64,000 bases of DNA from contig NZ_NIRT01000001.1 of assembly GCF_003207795.1 (NCBI RefSeq), forward strand, positions 1 through 64,000, read 5' to 3'. A program made the position numbers and the translations under genes. Shown piece after piece: positions 9,416 to 21,985 of the stretch. This stretch comes from Komagataeibacter nataicola. GTDB lineage: Bacteria; Pseudomonadota; Alphaproteobacteria; Acetobacterales; Acetobacteraceae. Under the pieces are notes generated by a model, which made no database searches, was not told the DNA's origin, and saw nothing but the letters and a program-made list of their open reading frames with translations. Numbering within the stretch: position 1 is the first letter of the stretch; each line of letters starts with the position of its first letter.

Positions 9416-10030
9416 TCAGGGGCGTGGGCCGTCCTTGCGCCGCAGCAGGAACAGCGCCTGTTCGCCAAACAGGTTGGCCAGCCGGATCGAGCGCCGCCAC
9501 GGTGCGCGCTCGCCGTCTTCATCAACGGCCATCCATTGCTGCACACCATAACCCTCATCGCGGCACAGCGTCAAAAAGTCGAGAATGGTGCACGGGTGGA
9601 TGTTGGGCGTGTCGTACCACGGCCTGCTCCACACGCTGGTCATGGGCATGCGCCCGCGCGTGAGCAGTTGCAGGCGCAGCCGCCAGTGCCCAAAGTTGGG
9701 GAAGGAGACGATGGCATACCGCCCGATGCGCAGCATCTGGCGCAGCACCTCACGCGGGCGCTCGACCGCCTGGAGCGTGCGCTGCAGCACTACATAGTCA
9801 AAGGCGTTATCGGGGTAATGGGCCAGGTCATGATCCGCATCGCCATGCATGACCGGCAGGCCGTGCGCGACCGAGCGGGTCACCTCCTTCATGTCGATCT
9901 CGATGCCACGGGCATCACAGCCGCTGTTGCGGAACAGGTAGTCGAGCAGCGCGCCATCGCCGCTACCCACGTCAAGCACGCGGGTGCGGGGGCGGATCAT
10001 GCCGGCGATGAGTCGCTGGTCAAGGCGCAT
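9416..10030 (-). CDS. metW: Methionine biosynthesis protein MetW
   Basis: SAM-dependent methyltransferase-like protein that accompanies MetX in acyl-homoserine formation for methionine synthesis; 204 residues. It has the Rossmann motif VLDVGSGDGALLDYL, an acidic GIEID loop after strand 2 and the family-typical SFPNFGHWRLRLQLLTRGRMP. The ATG at 10030 comes 2 bases after the metX stop, showing translational coupling; a longer frame would overlap metX. MetW is known to support MetX activity rather than to have a firmly established methyl acceptor. Confidence 0.93.
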   Translation of the reverse strand: MRLDQRLIAGMIRPRTRVLDVGSGDGALLDYLFRNSGCDARGIEIDMKEVTRSVAHGLPVMHGDADHDLAHYPDNAFDYVVLQRTLQAVERPREVLRQMLRIGRYAIVSFPNFGHWRLRLQLLTRGRMPMTSVWSRPWYDTPNIHPCTILDFLTLCRDEGYGVQQWMAVDEDGERAPWRRSIRLANLFGEQALFLLRRKDGPRP

Positions 10031-10032
10031 GG

Positions 10033-11202
10033 TCAGGCAATCCCGGCATGTTCGGCGGCTCCGCACAGGAAACCACGGATGGTACGGTCAAAATCCGGCT
10101 CATCAAGCAAAAAGGCGTCATGGCCCTTGTCACTCTCGATCTCGACAAACGACACATTGGCCGCGACCCGGTTCAGCGCACGCGCCAGCAGGCGCGACTG
10201 TGATGTGGGGAACAGCCAGTCAGATGAAAACGACACGATGCAAAAACGCGTGCGCGTGCCCGCGAAGGGGTGCGACATATCGCCATCATGCTCGGCGCCA
10301 AGGTCGAAATAATCCATGGCGCGGGTGATGGTGAGGTAGGAATTGGCATCAAAGCGCCGCACGAAGGTCGAGCCCTGGTGGCGCAGGTAGCTTTCCACCT
10401 CGAACATCTCGCCAAACAGCGAGCCCGGCCCCCCTGCCCCGACGCGCCCCGGCTCATGGCGCACGCGGCGGCCGAATTTGCGCGTCAGCGCGGCCTCGGA
10501 AAGATAGGTGATGTGCGCCATCATCCGCGCCACCGCCAGCCCGCGCGCCGGGATCTCGCCGCATTCCCAATACCGCCCGCCATGCCATTGCGGGTCAGCG
10601 AAAATGGCCTGGCGGCTGACCTCGTTGAACGCAATGTTCTGGGCGGAATGGAACGGGGATGTGGCAATGGGCATGGCCGCGAACACGCATTCAGGGTAGG
10701 TCGCGGCCCATTCCAGCACCTGCATGCCGCCCATCGACCCGCCAACGACGGCCAGCAGGCGCGTAATGCCCAGATGGTCGACCAGCAGCTTCTGCGCGCG
10801 CACCATGTCGCGGATGGTGATGGCGGGAAAGTCCGTGCCCCACGGCTCCTGCGTGCCATCGGGCAGCGTGCGCGGGCTGCGCGGCCCGGTGGTGCCCATG
10901 CAGCCGCCCAGCACGTTGCAGCAGATGACAAAGAAGCGGTCGGTATCGATCGGCAGGCCGGGGCCGACCATGCGGCTCCACCAGCCGGGCTTGCCGGTGA
11001 GCGGATGCGGGTCGGCCACGTATTGATCGCCCGTCAGCGCATGACACACCACGATGGCGTTGTCCCGCGCGGGCGAAAGCGTGCCATAGGTGCGGTACGC
11101 CACGTCGACCGGGGCCAGATGGAAGCCGCAGTCAAGCGGCAGCCCATCGGCAAAGGTCACGCTCTGGTGCGACAGGCTGGTGGCGGGAATGGCATTGTCC
11201 AT
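10033..11202 (-). CDS. metX: Homoserine O-acetyltransferase
   Basis: Transfers an acetyl group from acetyl-CoA to L-homoserine, the committed step of methionine synthesis; 389 residues, alpha/beta hydrolase fold, cytoplasmic. The nucleophile Ser156 lies in [22 protein letters not shown] and the [11 protein letters not shown] region are typical of the family, and SDWLFP with the C-terminal KGHDAFL supplies the Asp and His of the triad. The start MDNAIPATS at 11202 matches the family's N terminus, although no strong ribosome site precedes it. First gene of metX-metW-nitroreductase. Its unusually long leader can form a closed multi-branched structure with a mutually exclusive hairpin, suggesting RNA-level control. 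Some related enzymes use succinyl-CoA; that cannot be settled here. Confidence 0.93.
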   Translation of the reverse strand: MDNAIPATSLSHQSVTFADGLPLDCGFHLAPVDVAYRTYGTLSPARDNAIVVCHALTGDQYVADPHPLTGKPGWWSRMVGPGLPIDTDRFFVICCNVLGGCMGTTGPRSPRTLPDGTQEPWGTDFPAITIRDMVRAQKLLVDHLGITRLLAVVGGSMGGMQVLEWAATYPECVFAAMPIATSPFHSAQNIAFNEVSRQAIFADPQWHGGRYWECGEIPARGLAVARMMAHITYLSEAALTRKFGRRVRHEPGRVGAGGPGSLFGEMFEVESYLRHQGSTFVRRFDANSYLTITRAMDYFDLGAEHDGDMSHPFAGTRTRFCIVSFSSDWLFPTSQSRLLARALNRVAANVSFVEIESDKGHDAFLLDEPDFDRTIRGFLCGAAEHAGIA

Positions 11203-11360
11203 TCTGAATCCGGCTTTGCATGAACAGGGATGATGCGCGAAAGGCAGCCCCTGCGTATGGCACCGCTGCCCCGGGCTTGCAAGGTTCATGCCCCCACGGG
11301 CGGGCGATTGTCTGGCAACACTGCCGCATTGGCAGGATAATGAATGTTCCCGGGCAGCCT
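11203..11360 (-). promoter_or_regulatory. Structured metX leader, candidate riboswitch or attenuator
   Basis: On the minus-strand RNA, GCTGCCCGGG (11358-11349) can pair with CCCGGGGCAGC (11275-11265, one bulged G), closing a domain that holds a perfect hairpin CTGCC-AATGC-GGCAG (11335-11321) and a second GC stem (11305-11290). The 3' strand of the closing helix can instead pair with GCTGCC at 11248-11243, forming GGCAGC...GCTGCC followed by TTT. The two folds exclude each other. I do not recognise the SAM-I, SAM-II or SAH consensus. The pairings are seen in sequence; regulation is inference. Confidence 0.45.
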
Positions 11361-11380
11361 CTTTCTTCAAAACAACGATA

Positions 11381-11426
11381 TTTCCTGAAGCTTTGTGAAA
11401 AAAGCTTCACCAGAAACTTTTACTTT
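11381..11426. repeat. Intergenic palindromic repeat, copy A
   Basis: Stem TGAAGCTTT/AAAGCTTCA around GTGA, followed by CACCAGAAACTTTTACTTT. It shares the CCTGAAG start, the central GAAAAAAG and the trailing GAAACTTT with copy B (19976-20023), and partly with copy C (48515-48580). It lies between the dnaE stop and metX leader. Confidence 0.55.
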
Positions 11427-11443
11427 CAATTATCCGGTCATGC

Positions 11444-14878
<3,435 letters not shown>

Positions 14879-15016
14879 GCAGCCATTCTACCCCACTCGG
14901 GGCGCGATGTGCACTCCCCTGACGCGACCGCAAAGCAGCGCAGGTGGTGCGTGACAAAGACAATTATGGGTTTACGGCAATCTGTTACACAATGCCTGTT
15001 GCGGAGAAGTTATATT

Positions 15017-15484
15017 ATGAAAACCAGACTGGTTGATTCCCTACCCTGCATTGAAAACGTCAATTCAATCATGAATGCAATGGAACAGGGCAGCGCGCAC
15101 GACAAGCTGGCCTATATTGCCAGAAATTGCAGCCCTTACACATCACTGGCCTTCTGCACCTTGCTGTTCCCCACCATTATCGTGGTGGATGGATGCTTCC
15201 TTCTGGAATTTTATTATACTGAAAGTAACTTTCTGGATGCCTGCAAAAATTATAATAATGATAAAAGAAAAATTGAAGAAAATATGAACAACACATTCCT
15301 TTATGAGGTATTCGAATGCTTGGGCGAAAAAGTGTCTGATATGGTTTTTGAGGAAATAGGCAAGATTGTCCGGCTTTCATGGGACATGGTTTTAAAACAA
15401 ACATTTCCTGAACGGGAATTTGCCGTAAAATATTTTCATGATGAACAGGATTATGGTCCCGTTGTCACATTCTGCCAGAAATAA
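15017..15484 (+). CDS. Unknown AT-rich small protein, paralog of the next gene
   Basis: 155 residues, not assigned to a family. GGAGAAG ends 7 bases before the ATG at 15017, which fixes the start; longer upstream frames read through GC-rich dnaE antisense. No signal peptide is clear, but residues 45-65 are hydrophobic (AFCTLLFPTIIVVDGCFLLE). The C terminus LKQTFPEREFAVKYF...VVTFCQK parallels LNRCFPDRKFEFEI...CLTFWQAE in the gene 45 bases downstream, and PTIIVVDG parallels PDFFEIDG, so the two are probably diverged tandem duplicates. Codon use is AT-rich, unlike dnaE and lolD on either side, which suggests acquisition by transfer. An immunity-type role is possible from size and tandem arrangement but is speculation. 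Confidence 0.75.
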   Translation: MKTRLVDSLPCIENVNSIMNAMEQGSAHDKLAYIARNCSPYTSLAFCTLLFPTIIVVDGCFLLEFYYTESNFLDACKNYNNDKRKIEENMNNTFLYEVFECLGEKVSDMVFEEIGKIVRLSWDMVLKQTFPEREFAVKYFHDEQDYGPVVTFCQK

Positions 15485-15529
15485 CCCTTTCACCTCACTG
15501 ACCATGCTCGATTCATAAGGAACAGGCAC

Positions 15530-16045
15530 ATGAAGGTTTGCAAAAGTGGTCTTGATAAAAATATTTTGGAATTATTTACCGCTTCTTTCCCTGATCATGA
15601 TTTTTTCCTGCATGCGACGCATTTTGTCACAGTAGAGCAGGCCCTTGCCACAATCGGCATGCTCAACCCGGATTTTTTTGAAATAGACGGTTATATTTTA
15701 TGGAAAAATCCACAAACCATAAAATACATAGAAGAAAAGAGAAAAATAGATGAAGGGAAACCAAGAGGATTCAAGGAAATGCAGCGGATTGAACATTACC
15801 TCAATCTATTTGAAATAGGCACCCATTTCCAGAAATGGGAAGAATGGCCTCCTTCCCTCAAGGATGAAGACGCACGGTATAAAAAAGACATCGAACTGAT
15901 GGTCATCTTCGCCCATCAGATTGAGAAATACTGGCGTATGGCACTGAACAGGTGTTTTCCTGACAGAAAATTCGAATTTGAAATCTCCGCCGATGGCCTG
16001 GAAGGTGAACTGGGCGTGTGCCTGACCTTCTGGCAGGCGGAGTAG
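15530..16045 (+). CDS. Unknown AT-rich small protein, paralog of the preceding gene
   Basis: 171 residues, not assigned to a family. ATG at 15530 is preceded by AAGGAACAGG, an acceptable ribosome site. The protein is soluble-looking, rich in Glu, Lys and aromatic residues, with a central charged stretch (YIEEKRKIDEGKPRGFKEM). The C-terminal third, WRMALNRCFPDRKFEFEI followed by CLTFWQ, matches the pattern of the upstream gene, as does PDFFEIDGYILW in the middle. Both genes run on the plus strand between minus-strand housekeeping genes and are lower in GC. A decayed minus-strand gene follows within 40 bases. Function unknown; no toxin partner is visible. Confidence 0.78.
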   Translation: MKVCKSGLDKNILELFTASFPDHDFFLHATHFVTVEQALATIGMLNPDFFEIDGYILWKNPQTIKYIEEKRKIDEGKPRGFKEMQRIEHYLNLFEIGTHFQKWEEWPPSLKDEDARYKKDIELMVIFAHQIEKYWRMALNRCFPDRKFEFEISADGLEGELGVCLTFWQAE

Positions 16046-16082
16046 CACATGGTGGAGACAGGGCCGCCAATGCGCCGCCCTG

Positions 16083-16349
16083 TCAGAAAAGCGTTGTAAT
16101 CCGGTGAATGAAATTCATCATCGAGAGCCTGGCTTTATACCCGCTGGCTTCGTGTTCCTGTTGTTTCTGCTTTTCCTTCGCATATTTTACAATGCGGTTG
16201 ATATTCAGACCCGGCTCTTGCGCAAAGGGCGGATCATCTTCAAGCCAGAACAGATCACGCTGCTACGCGTATTCGTTAGGAAACAGTCATCATAGAGGCC
16301 CGGCGTGTCGTAACACCTGATCCATTTCAGGGGCAGTTGCGCTCATCAT
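16083..16349 (-). pseudogene. Decayed small gene of unknown function
   Basis: Read on the minus strand, ATG ATG at 16349 opens MMSATAPEMDQVLRHAG and then hits a TGA. A second frame further on gives QRDLFWLEDDPPFAQEPGLN and continues through NRIVKYAKEKQKQQEHEASG to MMNFIHRITTLF with a stop at 16083. That tail has a charged, helix-forming composition that looks like real protein, and it is interrupted by one in-frame TAG and at least one frameshift. Together the pieces would make about 88 residues. The family was not recognised. It is adjacent to the two unknown small genes, so the patch seems to be an eroding accessory locus. That the pieces form one former gene is inference. Confidence 0.45.
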
Positions 16350-16416
16350 GACCGAGCAGTTCGATATGGAGATGCCTGTATCGTCGTTTCGCGTGTGGGC
16401 TGCCGGGCGCGAGGGA

Positions 16417-17118
16417 TCATCCCTCCACCGGCACCACCTTTCCATCACGCAGGGTCACGATGCGGTCCATACGGCGGGCCAGCTCCATGTTATGGGTGGC
16501 GATCAGGGCGGCCACGCCATGGGCGCGCACGGTTACCAGCAGGGCATCAAACACGGCATCGGATGTATTCACATCAAGGTTGCCGGTTGGCTCATCGGCC
16601 AGCAGCACATGCGGGCGGTTGGCCAGCGCGCGGGCAATGGCCACGCGCTGCTTCTCCCCACCCGAAAGCTTGCCCGGCAGGTGGTCCAGCCGGTGGGCCA
16701 GGCCAAAATCGGCCAGAAGTTCATCCGCCCGCGCCCGCGCCTGCCCGCGGGGCACACCCGCGATCATCTGCGGAATCATGACATTTTCACGCGCGGTGAA
16801 CTCGGCCAGCAGGTGATGGAACTGATAGACAAACCCGATCCGGTCGCGCCGCAGTTCCGTGCGCCCGCCATCAGCCAGCGCACCCGCATCCTGCCCTGCC
16901 AGCAGCACGCAGCCTGCATCGGGTTTTTCCAGCAGGCCCGCCACATGCAGCAGGGTGGACTTGCCGGTGCCCGAGGGCGCCACAAGGGCCACGATCTCGC
17001 CACCCCGCAGCGTAAGGTCGGCCCCGCTCAGTACCTCGAGCGTTTCCTCGCCGCTGATATAGCGGCGCACCACGCCATCAAGGTGCAGCGGCGGGGCGGT
17101 GTTTACAGCATCATTCAT
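16417..17118 (-). CDS. lolD: Lipoprotein-releasing ABC transporter ATPase LolD
   Basis: ATPase of the LolCDE machine that extracts outer-membrane lipoproteins from the inner membrane; 233 residues. Walker [10 protein letters not shown] (47-55), Q-loop [16 protein letters not shown] with the family-typical FHHLL-x3-FTA-x-EN, signature [15 protein letters not shown], Walker [13 protein letters not shown] and the H-loop THNMELA are all present. The first Walker A residue is Ala rather than the usual Gly, a mild change. The ATG overlaps the last 8 bases of lolC, showing coupling, and both follow proS in one minus-strand operon. Confidence 0.93.
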   Translation of the reverse strand: MNDAVNTAPPLHLDGVVRRYISGEETLEVLSGADLTLRGGEIVALVAPSGTGKSTLLHVAGLLEKPDAGCVLLAGQDAGALADGGRTELRRDRIGFVYQFHHLLAEFTARENVMIPQMIAGVPRGQARARADELLADFGLAHRLDHLPGKLSGGEKQRVAIARALANRPHVLLADEPTGNLDVNTSDAVFDALLVTVRAHGVAALIATHNMELARRMDRIVTLRDGKVVPVEG

Positions 17119-18355
17119 GGCGCAGGGCCTCCACCGGGTCGGTCTTGGCCGCCCGCCATGAGGGGTAGAGCGTTGCCAGCAGCGAAAGCACCAGCGCCAT
17201 GGCGATCACCTCAATCACCTGCGACCACACCAGCTTGGCGGGCAGGTGCTCAAGGTAATACACCTCCGCATTGAACAGGTCGGTGCCGGTCATGCGCTGG
17301 AGCAGCTGGCGGATGCGCTCGATATTGAGGCAGAACACGATGCCCAGTCCGGTGCCGACAAACGTGCCCGTCACCCCCACCGAAGCCCCGCACATGAGGA
17401 AGATGCGCATGATCGCACCCCGCGTGGCGCCCAGCGTGCGCAGCACGGCAATATCGGCGCTCTTGTCCTTGACCATCATGATCAGCGAGGAAATGACATT
17501 GAAGGCCGCAACAAGGATGATGAGCGTCAGGATCAGGAACATCACGTTCTGCTCCACCTGCACCGCGCCAAAGAAGGCGTTGTTGCTCTGGGTCCAGTCC
17601 ATCACGCGCACTTCGCCATCCATCGCTTTTTCAATCGCCTCGCGGATGGGGATGACGTTTTCAGCGTCCTTTGTCATGACCTGCACCTGCGTCACCTGCC
17701 CCGGTAGCTGGAAATAGACCTGGGCCGCATGCAGCGGCAGGAACACGTAACTGGAATTATAGTCACTCACGCCCGCATCAAAGATCGCCACCACGCGGTA
17801 GGCGCGCACGCGCGGCATGGTGCCAAAGGCGGTGGCCGCACCCTGCGGCGAGACAAGGGTGAGCCTGCCCCCCACGGTCAGCCCCGCGCGCTCGGCCAGC
17901 GTGGTGCCGACAATGATCGTGTCATCGCCACCAAAGTCATCAAGGCTGCCCGCGACAAGATTGTCACTGACCTCATGCAGCCCCACCAGGTCGGCCCGCG
18001 TCATGCCGCGCACCAGTCCGCCCGCATTATAATTGCCTGAATTGAGCAGCACCTGCGATTCAACCAAAGGCGCAGCCGAGACCACACCCGGCACGCCGCG
18101 CACGCGGCCTGCCACGGCATCATAATCGCTGATGGTGCGGCTCAGGCCATACACGCTCAGGTCGCCATTCAGGCCCAGGATCCGGCCGAGCAGGTCTGCC
18201 TTGAACCCGTTCATGACCGACATCACGATAATCAGCGTGGCGACGCCAAGCGCGATCCCGACCAGCGAAAAGATCGCGATGATGGAAACGAACCGCTCCC
18301 CCCGCCGGGCCCGCAGGTAGCGCCCGGCGATCATCCGCTCGAAGGGACCGAACAT
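17111..18355 (-). CDS. lolC: Lipoprotein-releasing ABC transporter permease LolC/LolE
   Basis: Inner-membrane permease that works with LolD in lipoprotein release; 414 residues. The N terminus [18 protein letters not shown] leads into the first membrane helix with [20 protein letters not shown], followed by a periplasmic MacB-like domain and three C-terminal helices ([20 protein letters not shown] and onward). The start at 18355 lies 2 bases after the proS stop; a longer frame runs back into proS without homology. Only one LolC/E-type permease is seen here, as is common in alphaproteobacteria where a homodimer is presumed. The name lolC rather than lolE is conventional. Confidence 0.92.
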   Translation of the reverse strand: MFGPFERMIAGRYLRARRGERFVSIIAIFSLVGIALGVATLIIVMSVMNGFKADLLGRILGLNGDLSVYGLSRTISDYDAVAGRVRGVPGVVSAAPLVESQVLLNSGNYNAGGLVRGMTRADLVGLHEVSDNLVAGSLDDFGGDDTIIVGTTLAERAGLTVGGRLTLVSPQGAATAFGTMPRVRAYRVVAIFDAGVSDYNSSYVFLPLHAAQVYFQLPGQVTQVQVMTKDAENVIPIREAIEKAMDGEVRVMDWTQSNNAFFGAVQVEQNVMFLILTLIILVAAFNVISSLIMMVKDKSADIAVLRTLGATRGAIMRIFLMCGASVGVTGTFVGTGLGIVFCLNIERIRQLLQRMTGTDLFNAEVYYLEHLPAKLVWSQVIEVIAMALVLSLLATLYPSWRAAKTDPVEALRHE

Positions 18356-18357
18356 GC

Positions 18358-19680
18358 TCAGCCCTGCAGTTTCGCAATAAGGGCCAGCGCGCCTTCCAGC
18401 GTTTCCTCGGTGCGCTCGCCGGTGCGGCGGTTCTTGACCTCCACCTTGCCTTCCTTGGCACCCCGCGGCCCCACGATCAGCTGCCACGGGTGGCCCATCA
18501 GGTCGGCATCGGCAAACTTCGCGCCCGCGCGCTCGGCGCGGTCATCATACAGCACGGCCCTGGACGCTGCGGCGTAAAGCTGCTCGCACAGCGCGTCGCA
18601 CTGGGCATCACCATTCTTGAGGTTGATGATGACCGCCTTGAAGGGCGCCACGGATTCCGGCCAGATGATGCCGTTTTCATCATGGCTGGCCTCGATGATG
18701 GCCGCGACAAGCCGCGAGACGCCAATGCCGTAGGAACCCATCTCGGGGTAGAGCGGTGCGCCATCGGGGCCGCTGACCGCAATATCCATCGACTGGGTGT
18801 ATTTACGCCCGAAGTTGAAGATATGCCCCACCTCGATGCCGCGCCCCTCGCGCTGACGCGCGGCGGGCACTTCGGCCCAGGCCGCCGTGTCATGCATCTC
18901 GTCGGTTGCGGCATAAAACGAGGTCATGCGCGTGAAGAACTGTTCCAGCGAGGCGCGGTCATTGATGTCCACGTTCTCGGCCAGCCAGTCCTGATCCTCG
19001 AGCGCGCTGTCAAAGAACACGCCGCTCTCGCCGGTGGGGGCAAGGATGAGGAACTCATGGCTCAGCTCGCCGCCAATCGGCCCGGTATCGGCCCGCATGG
19101 GGATGGCGCGCACGCCAAGACGCTGGAAGGTGCGCAGATAGGCCAGCATCATGCGGCGATAGGTATCGACCGCCGAGGCCGTATCAAGATCGAAGCTGTA
19201 GCCGTCCTTCATGTAAAACTCGCGGCCACGCATCACGCCAAAGCGGGGGCGCACCTCGTCACGGAACTTCCACTGGATCTGGTAGAGAACCTGCGGCAGT
19301 TCCTTGTAGGACTTGACCACCTGACCGAAGATATCGGTAATCATTTCCTCATTGGTGGGGCCGAACAGCATGTCGCGCTCATGGCGGTCGCGGATGCGCA
19401 GCATCTCGGGGCCATAATCATCATACCGGCCCGAGCGCTTCCACAACTCGGCGGACTGCATGGTGGGCATCAGCACTTCCTGCGCGCCGGCCGCATCCTG
19501 CTCTTCACGCACGATATTGGCGATGTTCTCCAGCACGCGCAGGCCCGCGGGCAACCAGGCATAGATGCCGGCCGATGTCTGGCGAATCATGCCCGCGCGC
19601 AGCATGAGGCGGTGCGAGGTGATCTGGGCCTCGGCCGGATTTTCCTTAAGAGTCGGCAGAAAACTGCGGGACAGACGCAT
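18358..19680 (-). CDS. proS: Prolyl-tRNA synthetase, short alphaproteobacterial type
   Basis: Class II aminoacyl-tRNA synthetase charging tRNA-Pro; 440 residues. Motif 2 region [20 protein letters not shown], the TNEE ATP/proline-site element ([13 protein letters not shown]) and motif 3 [13 protein letters not shown] are clear, and the C-terminal anticodon-binding domain ends with [15 protein letters not shown]. It lacks the INS editing domain of the about 570-residue E. coli enzyme, as usual in alphaproteobacteria. The start at 19680 gives [13 protein letters not shown], a typical N terminus. It heads the operon proS-lolC-lolD with 2-base and overlapping junctions. Confidence 0.96.
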   Translation of the reverse strand: MRLSRSFLPTLKENPAEAQITSHRLMLRAGMIRQTSAGIYAWLPAGLRVLENIANIVREEQDAAGAQEVLMPTMQSAELWKRSGRYDDYGPEMLRIRDRHERDMLFGPTNEEMITDIFGQVVKSYKELPQVLYQIQWKFRDEVRPRFGVMRGREFYMKDGYSFDLDTASAVDTYRRMMLAYLRTFQRLGVRAIPMRADTGPIGGELSHEFLILAPTGESGVFFDSALEDQDWLAENVDINDRASLEQFFTRMTSFYAATDEMHDTAAWAEVPAARQREGRGIEVGHIFNFGRKYTQSMDIAVSGPDGAPLYPEMGSYGIGVSRLVAAIIEASHDENGIIWPESVAPFKAVIINLKNGDAQCDALCEQLYAAASRAVLYDDRAERAGAKFADADLMGHPWQLIVGPRGAKEGKVEVKNRRTGERTEETLEGALALIAKLQG

Positions 19681-19919
19681 ATCCGTATGAACCTTGACGT
19701 ATGAGAACCGATAGTGCTGCGGACCCTAGACCAATCACAACGCCCGTGGAATGGGGCATGTGCACGGCCCGCCCCCTCATTACACTCAAGCGTGATGCAA
19801 AGCGGTGGTACAGGCGTAAACATCCGCGTGAGCAGGCATGGCGGCGCGGGCCTTACGGGCGTATGGTGCCCACGCAAATCTGGTTGCACGAAAGCGGTCG
19901 GGTTTAGGGAAAACGTACC
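19681..19919. other. Intergenic region upstream of proS
   Basis: About 240 bases between the proS start and the rnj terminator with no supported gene. It should hold the proS promoter and leader. No T-box or other known leader was recognised. Confidence 0.5.
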
Positions 19920-19959
19920 AAAAAAAATGGCAGGAAACGGTCTATCCGTTCCCTGCCAT
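19920..19959 (-). terminator. Rho-independent terminator of RNase J gene
   Basis: Minus-strand stem ATGGCAGG...AACGG / CCGTT...CCTGCCAT with one mismatch and a 5-base loop, followed directly by seven T (plus-strand A run 19921-19927). A strong intrinsic terminator shape, 85 bases past the rnj stop. Confidence 0.85.
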
Positions 19960-19975
19960 AATCATTTCTGATCCA

Positions 19976-20023
19976 AAACCTGAAGGAACGCCGCCTTGAA
20001 AAAAGACGGCGTTCTGAAACTTT
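19976..20023. repeat. Intergenic palindromic repeat, copy B
   Basis: Stem GAACGCCG/CGGCGTTC (19986-19993 and 20007-20014) around CCTTGAAAAAAGA, flanked by ACCTGAAG on the left and TGAAACTTT on the right. It shares its core and flanks with copies at 11381 and 48515. It lies between the rnj stop and its terminator. Confidence 0.55.
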
Positions 20024-20043
20024 CGGTCCTTGAAAATAATTTC

Positions 20044-21687
20044 TTACACGCGCAGCAGATGCACATCCACCAGCGGGCGCTTTTGCAGCTTGCGGCCCAG
20101 CGCGCGGCGCAGCGCGGTCTTGGCGGCCTCGCGGAAGGTGGCGTCATTCTCGCGCAGTTCATCGGGAATTTCGTCCAGCGCATTGCCGAACTCTTCCGTC
20201 ACGCGCACGGTCTCGGGGTCTTCGGCATCGAGCAGGCCGGGCGCACTCACCTTGGGGTCGCCAATCAGGTAGCCTTCATCATCCACAGCAAAGCTGCCCA
20301 GCACCATGCCGTTGAACAGCATGCGCCGCCGTGCCGAGAGCACGCCGCCATTCATGGGCAGGATGCGGCCGCCATCAAGCACCAGCCGCCCGGTGGGCGC
20401 GGTATCGCCAATTTCCACCCCGTTGCTGCTGATGTCGAGAATATCGCCATCCTCAAGCAGCACCGGCTCGATGTTGAGTTCCTGCGCAATGGCGGCATTA
20501 GCGGTCAGGTGACGCCACTCGCCATGCACGGGAATGAGGAAGCGCGGGCGCACGAGGTCATACAGCTTGCGCACGTCGCCACCCGTGGCATGGCCAGACA
20601 CATGCACAAGGTGGTCCTTGTCGGTAATGACATGCACGCCACGCCGGGTCAGGTTGTCCTGCACCTGAATGACGGCCTGCTCGTTGCCGGGAATCATGCG
20701 GCTGCTGTAGATGACCGTATCCCCCTCACCAAGCGAGATGTTGGGGTGCGTGTCGGATGCGATGCGTGACAGCGCCGAGCGCGGCTCGCCCTGGCTGCCT
20801 GTCACGATCAGCATGATCTGGTTATCGGGCACCGAATTGGCGTCCTGCTCGGACAGGAAGTTCGGCACATCGGACAGATAACCGCATTCACGCGCCGCAA
20901 CCTCGAGGTTGCGCAGGCTGCGGCCCACCACGGCCACACGGCGGCCCGCGGCCTGCGCCGCCTTGGCCAGCGTTTCCACCCGCGCCACGTTACTGGCAAA
21001 GCAGGTGACGGCAATGCGCCCTTCAAGCGATGCGATGAGGCGGGTCATCTCGCGCCGCACATCGGCTTCCGATGCGGAAGGCCCTTCGGTACGGACATTG
21101 GTGCTGTCGCACACCATGGCCAGCACGCCCTCGCGGCCAAGGGCGGCAAAGGTTTCAAGGTCGGTCGGCGGCCCGACCTGCGGGTCGGGGTCGATCTTCC
21201 AGTCACCGGTGTGGATGATGATGCCCTGCGGCGTGCGCAGCACCAGCGACTGTGATTCCGGCACGGAATGCGTGACCGAAATAAAGCGCAGGTCAAACGG
21301 TCCCACGTTGAACGCGCCACCGGGCGCGATCACGTGAATGGGCACCTGCTGCACCAGCCCTGCCTCACCGAGCTTGCGGCGCAGCACGGCTGCGGCAAAC
21401 GGCGTGACATAGACCGGGCAGCCAAGCTGCGGCCACAGATGGGCGATGGCGCCCAGATGGTCCTCATGCGCGTGGGTCACGACCAGCCCTGCCAGCGCCT
21501 TACGGCGTTCGGCGATGAACACGGGATCAGGCAGGATGATCTCCGCCTCGGGCGTGTCATTGCCGCTGAAGCCGATGCCACAATCCACCGCAAGCCACGT
21601 GTCGCCCTGGCGGTAGAGGTTGAGATTCATGCCGATTTCGCCGGTTCCGCCCAGCGGGAGGAAAGAAACGCCTGTCATGTCATTCAT
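20044..21687 (-). CDS. rnj: Ribonuclease J
   Basis: Metallo-beta-lactamase/beta-CASP nuclease with 5' exonuclease and endonuclease activity on RNA; 547 residues. The metal site HAHEDHLGAI (72-81), the N-terminal FLPLGGTGEIGMNLNLY, the later CDSTN and VTGSQGEPRSALSRIA motifs, and the beta-CASP HVSGHATGGD and PVHGEWRHL motifs identify it. The C-terminal KRPLVDVHLLRV is the usual RNase J end. It is minus-strand, with a terminator 85 bases downstream. The 298-base gap to birA upstream could be its leader; RNase J genes are often autoregulated, but no direct sign was seen. Confidence 0.95.
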   Translation of the reverse strand: MNDMTGVSFLPLGGTGEIGMNLNLYRQGDTWLAVDCGIGFSGNDTPEAEIILPDPVFIAERRKALAGLVVTHAHEDHLGAIAHLWPQLGCPVYVTPFAAAVLRRKLGEAGLVQQVPIHVIAPGGAFNVGPFDLRFISVTHSVPESQSLVLRTPQGIIIHTGDWKIDPDPQVGPPTDLETFAALGREGVLAMVCDSTNVRTEGPSASEADVRREMTRLIASLEGRIAVTCFASNVARVETLAKAAQAAGRRVAVVGRSLRNLEVAARECGYLSDVPNFLSEQDANSVPDNQIMLIVTGSQGEPRSALSRIASDTHPNISLGEGDTVIYSSRMIPGNEQAVIQVQDNLTRRGVHVITDKDHLVHVSGHATGGDVRKLYDLVRPRFLIPVHGEWRHLTANAAIAQELNIEPVLLEDGDILDISSNGVEIGDTAPTGRLVLDGGRILPMNGGVLSARRRMLFNGMVLGSFAVDDEGYLIGDPKVSAPGLLDAEDPETVRVTEEFGNALDEIPDELRENDATFREAAKTALRRALGRKLQKRPLVDVHLLRV

Positions 21688-21985
21688 TAAAAAGTCCTGT
21701 TACAAGATATCATGGGTTGGAAGATGCGTTTGAAGAAAGGGCCCGGAACGCCTGTTCCGTGCCGGTTTGTCTGTCCTGTTGTCAGCCCGGTCGGGGCCAA
21801 GATTCCGTTCTCTCGCCATAAGCTGGCAGTGTGCGCGACCTGAAACAGGCGGTGGAACCAGCACATTTCCCGCCCGGAAAATGGCGTTCGACACCGCACC
21901 GAAACAAAACGACGCACGATGAATTCATGCAAGGGATTATCATGTAATCCCTCTGACTTAAATCTCTTTCCGCAATCGGGGCGGA
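21688..21985. other. Intergenic region between birA and rnj
   Basis: 298 bases without a supported gene. It contains the perfect inverted repeat AGGGATTA-TCATG-TAATCCCT at 21932-21952. In several alphaproteobacteria a type III pantothenate kinase gene (coaX) sits between birA and rnj; nothing resembling it is present here. The rnj promoter is expected here. Confidence 0.5.
21932..21952. repeat. Perfect 8-bp inverted repeat between birA and rnj
   Basis: AGGGATTA and TAATCCCT are exact reverse complements around TCATG, 34 bases past the birA stop. There is no T run on either side, so it is either an operator near the rnj promoter or a transcript-end hairpin; undecided. Confidence 0.5.

Noticed and set aside
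11203-11360. Known SAM-I or SAM-II riboswitch upstream of metX
   Set aside because: The conserved core sequences of those classes were not found, so only an unassigned structured leader is reported.
16104-16295. Hydrophobic plus-strand frame after the paralogous pair
   Set aside because: It starts without a ribosome site, and its hydrophobic look is the antisense of the charged helix in the decayed minus-strand gene.
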